The notes below the pieces were generated by a model, which searched no databases, had not been told where the DNA came from, and saw only the letters and a list, made by a program, of their open reading frames with translations. Below, piece by piece: positions 26,136 to 33,333 of a stretch of DNA of 36,585 bases. The stretch lies in NCBI GenBank assembly GCA_023485645.1, contig JAMCZM010000016.1:3210-39794 (forward strand), in the 5' to 3' direction. The stretch is from Candidatus Martarchaeota archaeon (GTDB taxonomy: Archaea; Micrarchaeota; Micrarchaeia; Micrarchaeales; Micrarchaeaceae). Position numbers and translations under genes: made by a program. Positions within the stretch are counted from its first letter, which is position 1. Each line of letters opens with the position of its first letter.

Positions 26136-26972
26136 ATGGACCAGAAAATCTTCTTATTTGGTATTTTAATTATAGCGGCATTTGCGCTAATAATAGCTGG
26201 AGCATTAATACCCTCGCAGATACTGCCTTATCCTATAAAAATAATAATTTACATACTAGCGATATTTTTAGATGTTCTTGCATTTGCAACAAGATACTAT
26301 ACATATATAATGATGCCTCTTTTTAAGCAGCGCAAAAAAAATATCACCTTAGACGTGCAGGAACCATATTGGATTGCTGGTAGCAATGATGCAATAGTAA
26401 GAAAGATAGGTGAGGAATTCATTGCAACTACCTTCATATTAATTCCACTTTATCGATCTGCAACAGAAATGTCTGTTGATGAAAAATTAAGTTTTGGGGC
26501 GCAAATAGGGCGTTTAATAAGTATAAATACTGAGCCTGTGCGATATTCGACACAGCTACATGTAATGGACAAGGAGGCATACTTATCAAGCATACGAGAT
26601 AGCCTTAATATGTCGGAGAATGAGATAATAGAATTGACGCAAAAAAATGCATCACAGCATGAGCTTGATAATGCAAAGGGAAGGGTTACGATGTGGCGCA
26701 ATATGATGGAGAGAATGTCTATTGAGCAGTCGTTTGAGCTTATGCTATACGCATCGGTATCAGCCTCAGGAACAAAAGAGTATGAGGCGACAAGCATTGT
26801 GCAGCAGCGCGCAAGAGATCTAATGTCAGGAATAAGTAGCACGCTTGGAATAACAACCTCTATAATAACGGGCAATGAGATGTTAAAGGTAATAGAGCCA
26901 GATCATTTGATACCATATTCGAATGTAAGAAAGCAAATAAATGCAAATATTTCAGGTGAGCAGAATGGATGA
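26136..26972 (+). CDS. VirB3-like hairpin plus VirB4 N-domain-like protein A
   Basis: 278 residues from ATG 26136. Two N-terminal helices (~5-26, ~31-52) form a membrane hairpin with the rest cytoplasmic. The soluble part has IVRKIGEEFIATTFI, EPVRYSTQLHVMDKEAYL, a helical segment, then EQSFELMLYASVSASGT and a long helix followed by a strand. This order (short strand, helix block, self-contained ferredoxin-like strands) is that of the N-terminal domain of VirB4/TraC/TrbE ATPases, and VirB3 is known to be fused to VirB4 in some systems. The ATPase two genes downstream lacks such a domain. It is paralogous to the next gene, which starts 8 bp before its stop. The domain assignment is inferred from pattern, not shown by search. 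Confidence 0.6.
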   Translation: MDQKIFLFGILIIAAFALIIAGALIPSQILPYPIKIIIYILAIFLDVLAFATRYYTYIMMPLFKQRKKNITLDVQEPYWIAGSNDAIVRKIGEEFIATTFILIPLYRSATEMSVDEKLSFGAQIGRLISINTEPVRYSTQLHVMDKEAYLSSIRDSLNMSENEIIELTQKNASQHELDNAKGRVTMWRNMMERMSIEQSFELMLYASVSASGTKEYEATSIVQQRARDLMSGISSTLGITTSIITGNEMLKVIEPDHLIPYSNVRKQINANISGEQNG

Positions 26973-27798
26973 GATGAGTATAATATATATGGCGGTAACA
27001 TCGGTAGTGCTTCTAATAGCTCTTGCAATGGCTCCGTATGCAGCTCCTGGTCTTCTTTTTTATATTATATTATTTTTTATAGTGATAGCACTTGCCATAA
27101 TAGCTATACTAAATTGGGCTGATTTTTTAATATTTCCATTGGTTATGGGCAGGCTTGGCATAATCTTCGAGCCGGTAAAAGGTTATACTATCTCAAAGAA
27201 TCAGGAGGCTGTAATTAAACATGTAGGTGAATTATATTATGCGACTGGGTATATAACCGCAAATCTATACCCATATGAGTTTAAGCAGGAATTTAGCGAT
27301 CAGGAAGTTCAGCAAAAAATAGTTAATGCTCCAGATGTTTGGGAGCGTGCAGTTTCGAGCATTGACTTTCCATTTAAATTTCATGTGCTCTCAACTGGGA
27401 GAGACGTGCAGAAGGCAAGGGATGAGCTTGAGGGAAAACGTTCCTATCAAGAATTTCAAATGTCAAGAATGATGCAGAATACAAAGGGAAATGAGATGGG
27501 AATTGTTGATGTACAGAGGAAAATAAATATACTCCAAGCAAAGATGGATCGGTTATCACATGGCGAGAAGCCTATATCCACAATTATGTATATAGAGACA
27601 GCATCAGTTGGAGTTACTGAGAAATCCGCTCTGGATAATTTATCTGCGCAAATAGAGCGTTTGCAGGTTGCAATGAGTTCTATGGATATACAACTAATAC
27701 GCGTTGTAGGTAGAGAATTATATACACTGTTTAATTTTACATTCTCGCTGCCGACAAATTATATACAGGCTGCTGGTTATTTTGATTTGCAGGGTTGA
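26965..27798 (+). CDS. VirB3-like hairpin plus VirB4 N-domain-like protein B
   Basis: 277 residues from ATG 26965, preceded by a good GGTGAG ribosome site at 26954-26959 inside the previous gene; an earlier in-frame ATG at 26941 is not used. Two membrane helices (~8-28 and ~30-52) are followed by VIKHVGELYYATGYITANLY, which aligns with the same region of protein A, then VSSIDFPFKFHVLSTG, a coiled helix block (MGIVDVQRKINILQAKMD) and STIMYIETASVGVTEKSA before a last strand-helix unit (IRVVGRELYTLFNF). Both length and architecture equal those of protein A, so they are probably a heteromeric pair that couples the ATPase to the membrane. Confidence 0.6.
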   Translation: MDEMSIIYMAVTSVVLLIALAMAPYAAPGLLFYIILFFIVIALAIIAILNWADFLIFPLVMGRLGIIFEPVKGYTISKNQEAVIKHVGELYYATGYITANLYPYEFKQEFSDQEVQQKIVNAPDVWERAVSSIDFPFKFHVLSTGRDVQKARDELEGKRSYQEFQMSRMMQNTKGNEMGIVDVQRKINILQAKMDRLSHGEKPISTIMYIETASVGVTEKSALDNLSAQIERLQVAMSSMDIQLIRVVGRELYTLFNFTFSLPTNYIQAAGYFDLQG

Positions 27799-27802
27799 TA
27801 AA

Positions 27803-29317
27803 ATGACACTAATGAAATTTCAAAATATAATGAGCAATGAAATAGCAAAGAGAGTATTCGTTACGCGTCCGCCAGAACCTCCAGCAAATATACTAATTGG
27901 CGATCCTCTAAAATCTGTGTATATAGGAACTACAAAGATGTTTAAGGTTCCATTTACTTGGACATATGCCAATTTAACAAATCCCCATATAGCTATTGTC
28001 GGTATAACAGGATCAGGAAAGAGCTATTTTGTAAAGACATTTCTTGTTCGTGCAAATTATGTATGGGGTACAAGTGCGGTAATAGTTGATTGGGCAGGCG
28101 AGTATAAAGCATGGGTAAAGCAGAGTGGTGGCACTATTGTCTCTCTTGGAAAGGGCGCATACATAAATATAATGGATTTATCTGGAATGAAGCCGTTAGA
28201 TCGTGTTAAGCAGATAATGAACTCATTTGAGTTGTTGACTGATATATCAGACTTTCCTGAGCAGAAGAGGCTTACAGAGGAGGCGATAGAGCAGGCATAT
28301 ACCAATATGGGATTTAATGTATCCGAAAAGCCGCTCGCAGGAAAAGAGGCCCCAACGCTAAAGGATGTTATAACGCTGTTTCAGGAAAAATTGCAGGATG
28401 GCACGTATGAATATCCTGCAGAGCTTGAAAATGCTATATATAGGCTTAGGCAGTTCGCGCGTGAGGGTGAGGATTATTTTGCTAGGAAAAGCACTATAGA
28501 TCTAGGTCAGTTAGCATCTTCAGGTCTTGTAGATATAGATCTATCCGGTCTCCCAGACGAGCGTTTCAGGGCTCTAGCCGCTCTTTTCATATTACAAACA
28601 CTAAAAGAGAAAATGCGTTTTGAGGGATGGAGCGAATCCAAAGGGCTAAAGACTATCGTTGTGCTTGATGAGGCATGGAAGGTGGCTAGCGATAATAGAA
28701 GCGATGCAATAACAATAGTTAGGGAAGGAAGAAAATATCAGTTTGGATTAATTGTTGCGTCTCAAAATCCTACCGATATAAACGAGGCAATATTCTCAAA
28801 TGTAGGCACAACATTTATATTAAGAATAAAATTTGAGAAGTTCATAAATTATATACAGGGTTCATTAAATTTTTCAGATTTTATAAGATCCGAAATAACC
28901 AAATTTGGTGTAGGGCAGGCTGCTGTAGAGATGGCATTTCAGACTGCAATACGCTTTCCAGAGACATTTATATTGGAAAAAATCTATGGGGAGGAGCCAC
29001 TTTCCGTATACAATATTGATCTAAATGGTATATTAACGCAAGCCGAAATAGCGGCAAACATAATATCTCGGGAGTACCAATTCGAGACAAATGAATTTAA
29101 GAACATACTAATAGAGTACAAGTTCTCTGCGGAAGATATTAATGCAATAATCGGAGAGTTTGATCAAAAGAGCAGGAATGTGGGCATAATAGATCTTCTT
29201 GTTCTATTTAGGCAATTTGGTATGAATAGCAACGATATGGTGCGCTTTTTAAAAGGGCTTGGCATTGATGATTCATTAATATCTAGAATAATAACAAGGG
29301 TGGGTAAGAATGGATGA
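27803..29317 (+). CDS. HerA/VirB4-type secretion or DNA-transfer ATPase
   Basis: 504 residues from ATG 27803, with AGGG at 27791-27794 as ribosome site. A short N-terminal strand region leads to Walker A GITGSGKS (67-74), then VIVDWAGEY (95-101), Walker B VVLDEAW (286-292) and REGRKYQFGLIVASQNP about 20 residues later, ending with FSNVGTTFILRI. These are hallmarks of the FtsK-HerA-VirB4 superfamily; the DEAW form is typical of VirB4/TraC, and CedB of the Sulfolobales importer belongs here too. The large N-terminal domain of canonical VirB4 is missing, and the two preceding genes appear to supply it. The last ~70 residues form a helical tail that is repeated in the next small gene. The motor function is confident; the substrate (DNA or protein) is not. 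Confidence 0.85.
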   Translation: MTLMKFQNIMSNEIAKRVFVTRPPEPPANILIGDPLKSVYIGTTKMFKVPFTWTYANLTNPHIAIVGITGSGKSYFVKTFLVRANYVWGTSAVIVDWAGEYKAWVKQSGGTIVSLGKGAYINIMDLSGMKPLDRVKQIMNSFELLTDISDFPEQKRLTEEAIEQAYTNMGFNVSEKPLAGKEAPTLKDVITLFQEKLQDGTYEYPAELENAIYRLRQFAREGEDYFARKSTIDLGQLASSGLVDIDLSGLPDERFRALAALFILQTLKEKMRFEGWSESKGLKTIVVLDEAWKVASDNRSDAITIVREGRKYQFGLIVASQNPTDINEAIFSNVGTTFILRIKFEKFINYIQGSLNFSDFIRSEITKFGVGQAAVEMAFQTAIRFPETFILEKIYGEEPLSVYNIDLNGILTQAEIAANIISREYQFETNEFKNILIEYKFSAEDINAIIGEFDQKSRNVGIIDLLVLFRQFGMNSNDMVRFLKGLGIDDSLISRIITRVGKNG

Positions 29318-29618
29318 TAGCAATACGTTTTCAATAAACAGGTTGGATCTAAGAAGAGTTTTGCTTAATCTGGGCCTATCTGAGAAGAATATTGCTAGTT
29401 TATTTTCAATGATGGAAAAAAGCCACAGACATATAAACGCGATAACGCTTGCGTCAACGCTTGAAAAGATGGGTATTAATCGTGATAGAATAAAAAATGT
29501 ATTCAGGCGCTTTGGCATGAGTGATATACGCATACATAGGATAATGAATCAAATAGACGAGCAGCGCATAATTAATGAGACTGGAAAATTGTACGAAGCA
29601 ACGCTGGACAATAGTTGA
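29310..29618 (+). CDS. Small all-helical protein, paralogue of the ATPase C-terminal tail
   Basis: 102 residues, overlapping the ATPase stop by 8 bp. From about residue 15 (RVLLNLGLSEKNIASLF) to 81 it aligns without gaps with 67 residues of the ATPase tail (NILIEYKFSAEDINAII onwards): 13 identities by my count plus many conservative changes, with Gly-x-(Asn/Asp) turns at the same positions. It therefore looks like a duplicated and detached regulatory domain. It may bind the same partner as the tail or cap the ATPase ring. No membrane segment or known motif is present. Confidence 0.7.
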   Translation: MDDSNTFSINRLDLRRVLLNLGLSEKNIASLFSMMEKSHRHINAITLASTLEKMGINRDRIKNVFRRFGMSDIRIHRIMNQIDEQRIINETGKLYEATLDNS

Positions 29619-29623
29619 TTTAA

Positions 29624-30043
29624 ATGGGAAAAAATATTAATGAATCAAGATGTATAATGTGCGGAAAGGCAGTAGATGGCATTGATGTAAAAAATGATTA
29701 TGTAATAGATGCTATACGCTTTTTTAATAGAAAGATTTTGCATAAATACAGAAATTATAGGCTTGTGGTATGCAAGGACTGCTATATAAAATATAACAAG
29801 GGAAGAAAGGGGTTTGTTAAAAAACAGGCAGCATATATCGGAATAGGTATAATATTTGCGATATTTCTAATGATAGGTTCTGGCGGCAATCTGGTTGCGC
29901 TATTTTACGGGATAATTGTTATAATATTTATGTATGTGCTTTCACTTATTAGCTATCTACCAGCCCTAAAAATAAGCGATGCTAATAAACACATATCAAA
30001 GAATGAGATTATAAAGAAAAAGCAGAGGTTTAATAAATTTTAA
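29624..30043 (+). CDS. Zinc-finger membrane protein
   Basis: 139 residues. CxxC pairs at 10-13 (CIMC) and 50-53 (CKDC) with 36 residues between them form a likely cytoplasmic zinc ribbon. Two membrane helices follow (~70-86 and ~91-113), then a Lys-rich C-terminal tail. The family is not recognised. It lies 5 bp after the small helical protein gene and 20 bp before the coiled-coil gene, so it belongs to the ATPase transcription unit and may recruit a cytoplasmic partner to the membrane. Confidence 0.75.
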   Translation: MGKNINESRCIMCGKAVDGIDVKNDYVIDAIRFFNRKILHKYRNYRLVVCKDCYIKYNKGRKGFVKKQAAYIGIGIIFAIFLMIGSGGNLVALFYGIIVIIFMYVLSLISYLPALKISDANKHISKNEIIKKKQRFNKF

Positions 30044-30063
30044 TTTGTCTTAATGTTGATGCT

Positions 30064-30795
30064 ATGTCTGATCAAAATATTGGCGTTATAGAGCCAAATG
30101 TTGACATGTTTTCATTTAGTGGCACAATGAAAGGAAGTTTCGACGATCTCTCTAGGCGGTTATCTACGCTGCAAAATTTCTCATTAAAAAAGATCCCAAA
30201 TGGAATAATGCTATATTATGTGGAGAGTAGGGACATACAAAAGAAGCCATTTCTATTTCAAATAATAAAATTTAGCAATAGCAATGTTGAGGTTGATTAT
30301 TCAATATTAAAAGATTCCAGCGAGAAGCTAAGAAAGCTGCATGTTTTAAGGGGTTTTATAGGAATTATATCGCTGATAACAGATATATTCATAATAGATA
30401 CTGTAAGTTTGTTTCAGTATATAGATTCTGCAATAGACGATACCGTATCATCATTGTCCAAGAACTATAGCGTGCTTTTCAACAATTATGATTCATTGCT
30501 TGCAGAGTACAGAGAGATGCGTCGCTTAAATGTTGAACTGAGCAGCTCAAATAAAAATTTGACCGTAGAATCTGCGAGGTTAAATACGGAAAACGAGCAG
30601 CTAAAGGGCAGGTTAAAAGAACTTGAAAACTATTCGGATGAGTCTTTAATGGTTATAGTACAGGATTGGATAGAGTCCCATGATAACACTATAGACATAA
30701 ATGAATTTTCCAAAACTTATAAAGTTGTGCAACCGCGTGTAGAGCAGATATTAAATAAGATGGTAACATCTGGCTATATAGAGGCTAAGGGCTGA
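30064..30795 (+). CDS. Coiled-coil protein with C-terminal winged helix
   Basis: 243 residues. Residues 1-85 form an alpha/beta domain of unknown type, ~93-122 a hydrophobic, possibly membrane-associated helix (GFIGIISLITDIFII), ~140-190 a coiled coil (heptads through LLAEYREMRRLN and LNTENEQLKGRLKELE), and ~193-243 a winged-helix-like unit (IVQDWIESHDNTIDINEFSK, then VEQILNKMVTSGYIEAKG). It could tether DNA to the secretion-like ATPase, or be a regulator. It overlaps nothing; a small basic frame follows 4 nt after its stop. It is not recognised as any named family. Confidence 0.75.
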   Translation: MSDQNIGVIEPNVDMFSFSGTMKGSFDDLSRRLSTLQNFSLKKIPNGIMLYYVESRDIQKKPFLFQIIKFSNSNVEVDYSILKDSSEKLRKLHVLRGFIGIISLITDIFIIDTVSLFQYIDSAIDDTVSSLSKNYSVLFNNYDSLLAEYREMRRLNVELSSSNKNLTVESARLNTENEQLKGRLKELENYSDESLMVIVQDWIESHDNTIDINEFSKTYKVVQPRVEQILNKMVTSGYIEAKG

Positions 30796-30799
30796 GCTG

Positions 30800-30946
30800 A
30801 TGATATATAACATAAAAATAAAAAAGCACGCGCGGAATGTAAAAATATATACGATAGTTAAAAAAATAAATACAAAGAAAAATAATTTCGTTACGGCTAT
30901 TTTCATGAAAGCATTTTCAGGTAAGAAAAAAGATGGTGAGTATTGA
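30800..30946 (+). CDS. Small basic protein, hypothetical
   Basis: A 48-residue frame from ATG 30800 to TGA 30944-30946, filling exactly the gap between the coiled-coil gene (stop 30795) and the next start (30949). GGGCTGAG at 30789-30796 could act as ribosome site. The sequence is very Lys-rich with an amphipathic beta/alpha pattern (IKIKKHARNVKIYTIVKKI) and no Cys. Its fit between flanking genes suggests real translation coupling. The alternative is a leader-like stretch that merely happens to be open. Confidence 0.5.
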   Translation: MIYNIKIKKHARNVKIYTIVKKINTKKNNFVTAIFMKAFSGKKKDGEY

Positions 30947-30948
30947 GC

Positions 30949-33333
30949 ATGGCTGGATTTGATATAAAAAAGCCAAAAAATATATTGATTATAGTCGCAG
31001 TGCTTGCAATAATAATAGTGTTTGCCTATCTGTCAATCTATATAAATAGCATTTTGAGTAGCATAACACATGGGGCTGCGCACTATACATACGGTCTTAA
31101 TGGCTATATCAACTATCATAATATACTTTTTTATAATCAGAGCAAATATCTTGTACCCTATTTTATTATCAATTATAATTATAAAAATGAATCTAACTTA
31201 TTTGTTAATGGATCAATATACTCCGAGCCAATACCCCGTAACATATATTTGTTAAATGCATCAAATGAATGTGTAAACTGTAATAATTTCAATACATTGC
31301 GAGCAGCACTTGCAAATGATCTTGTAAGTTATGGTGTGATAGGAAATGTGTCAAATCTTTTGCTTATAAGTCCAGACAATTTAACACAAATCCGCAATAA
31401 TTCAATATTAATTTCACCCACTGGATTTTTACCATCTCAATTATTTCAGAATGTTTCAGAAAATATGACCGTTTTCAAATTATTGATGGAGCGTGGTACT
31501 AGTTTAATTTATGTTGGCGGCGCGTTAAATTATATGGTACTACCTGGTAGCATACAGGTTATAAATAAGGAGCAGCCATACCAATTGGCTATGGGTGCAG
31601 AACCTTATAGAAATCAGAGCTTCTATAAGTCATTATTTAATAGCAGCATGGGGTATATGTTCTTTCAGAATGCCACATATGTATTAACAAGAGGAAATAA
31701 TTTCTGGCTTGCTGATTATATAAATATTTTAAATGGTTCATTTATAGCAATACCAAATTATCCAAATACGTGGAGCACAAATAATCTATCGCTTGCATTA
31801 TCAAAGGGAACATCAGAGCTCTTCTGGTTGCCAATATATAGCTCCGGACAATATCATATTTCAAACAAAAATGTCACCGGCGACGGAAAGCTTGGGCTGT
31901 TTTTAACTTCAACAAATTTGCGCTATAACGAGAGTCCAACTACGCTTCTAAATAATTCGTATGCGCGAATAGAACTATATACAGACAAAGCTTATTTGAT
32001 ACCTAATGGGAGCAAATACTATTACATTTATTATAATTCAAAATATATATTTAATGGGACAATATCTATGCCTGGATATGTCATACCTGAAAAGTTAAAT
32101 GGTATAAACATAACTATATTTACACACTCAAATATAACGCAGATTATACAGCCAAATATAAATATAAAAAATCAGAATGGTACAACGATATACTCCCATC
32201 CATTACCTTATATAAAATCCTCAGGCAATTTTTCATTCATACAAAATGAGATATTTAATTTATCTCCTGGCAACTATCAATTTTCAGTGGTAAGTTTTTC
32301 TGGATATAACTATGGTACTGCGCTGCTTTATGTGCCTCCAATTCAGATAACGCCGTTAAATATTAACTTTACAAATGGTACATTCTTATTATATCTAACA
32401 ATGAACCAGCAGCAATTGAATAATATAAATTATACAATAAATATGACTAATAATTACTCGCAATCTGGTAGAATAACCGATGGCCTCATATTCTATAAAC
32501 TGCCTCAGAATTACAAGGAGCCTTATGGGAATGTTTCATTTGATATAAATATGCTAGGCTCAAAGTTTCCGTTTAAAATCGACAATCCTGCAATAAACAT
32601 AAGTCTAACGTCCGGAGATCTTTATGTAATCATAGTAATAATTATTGTCATAATTTTGGTCGTATTCGTACGTGATCCAATACGTGATGACTTTTATGTT
32701 GACGTCCCATCAATACCAAAACAAAAGAGCATAAATGTTGTGATAAAAAGTAAGGATATAATAAATGCGTTCGATAGACTTAACGTATATTACCATTGGA
32801 AGTACATGCCTTTAAACATAGAGGAGATACGAACAGCAATAGCAAATAATATACGTGATAATAATGTGCCGCTATCGCTTACCTATCAGAATGTAGAACT
32901 TTTGGTGGAAGAATTAGAAAAATCTGGCAAGCTTATAGAATATGATAACCTATACGCTCCAATAGATTGGGTGCAGCGCTCTGGGCATGACATTGAATAT
33001 ATCGCCACGTTTAAAAAATTAAGATTATGGTTTGTTTCTCATGGTTATATAATAAATGAGATGGATACCAGCAGCGCAGCTGATATAATAGCGACCATAA
33101 AAGGAGAGAGAATATACGTTATTATTTATTCAAGCACAAGCAAATTCATAAATATGCCATTATACGAGAATGCGCAAACATATCTCGCATTTATAAATGG
33201 TGATAGGCTTAATGAATTCAACGAAAAAATATCTGGTATGGTGGACCTTAATATTCAGAGGCTGAAATTATATATAAGTTATGGAGAGATAAAGCTTATG
33301 GATGCAGATAAGCCTGAAAAGACCATAATCTAA
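30949..33333 (+). CDS. Large bitopic surface protein with cytoplasmic winged-helix/nuclease-like domain
   Basis: 794 residues from ATG 30949, 8 nt after a GGTGAG ribosome site; a TTG at 30943 is less likely. Helix ~10-33 anchors the N-terminus. Residues ~35-555 are outside and rich in N-x-S/T sequons (glycosylated), with no repeat family that I recognise. A second helix (~557-573, YVIIVIIIVIILVVFV) is followed by RDPIRDD and a cytoplasmic domain of about 210 residues: a winged-helix-like part (NIEEIRTAIANNIRDN, ELEKSGKLIEYDN), then ADIIATIKGERIYVIIYSS, which looks like a PD-(D/E)xK fold core that has lost the E-x-K. It is the last gene of the cluster and its stop overlaps that of top6B by 4 bp. 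It may sense or contact a partner cell and signal inward. Confidence 0.75.
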   Translation: MAGFDIKKPKNILIIVAVLAIIIVFAYLSIYINSILSSITHGAAHYTYGLNGYINYHNILFYNQSKYLVPYFIINYNYKNESNLFVNGSIYSEPIPRNIYLLNASNECVNCNNFNTLRAALANDLVSYGVIGNVSNLLLISPDNLTQIRNNSILISPTGFLPSQLFQNVSENMTVFKLLMERGTSLIYVGGALNYMVLPGSIQVINKEQPYQLAMGAEPYRNQSFYKSLFNSSMGYMFFQNATYVLTRGNNFWLADYINILNGSFIAIPNYPNTWSTNNLSLALSKGTSELFWLPIYSSGQYHISNKNVTGDGKLGLFLTSTNLRYNESPTTLLNNSYARIELYTDKAYLIPNGSKYYYIYYNSKYIFNGTISMPGYVIPEKLNGINITIFTHSNITQIIQPNINIKNQNGTTIYSHPLPYIKSSGNFSFIQNEIFNLSPGNYQFSVVSFSGYNYGTALLYVPPIQITPLNINFTNGTFLLYLTMNQQQLNNINYTINMTNNYSQSGRITDGLIFYKLPQNYKEPYGNVSFDINMLGSKFPFKIDNPAINISLTSGDLYVIIVIIIVIILVVFVRDPIRDDFYVDVPSIPKQKSINVVIKSKDIINAFDRLNVYYHWKYMPLNIEEIRTAIANNIRDNNVPLSLTYQNVELLVEELEKSGKLIEYDNLYAPIDWVQRSGHDIEYIATFKKLRLWFVSHGYIINEMDTSSAADIIATIKGERIYVIIYSSTSKFINMPLYENAQTYLAFINGDRLNEFNEKISGMVDLNIQRLKLYISYGEIKLMDADKPEKTII

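Noticed and set aside
27803..29317. HerA of the HerA-NurA DNA-end resection system
   Set aside because: No NurA, Mre11 or Rad50 gene is adjacent, and the DEAW Walker B and membrane-protein neighbours favour a VirB4/CedB role; it remains the main alternative.
17175..33333. Type IV pilus or archaellum operon
   Set aside because: There is no GspE-type ATPase, no TadC/FlaJ-like protein and no class III prepilin cleavage motif; the ATPase belongs to the HerA/VirB4 type.
17175..33333. Integrated virus or plasmid
   Set aside because: No integrase, replication protein, capsid gene, attachment repeats or neighbouring tRNA were seen, and base use matches the flanks.
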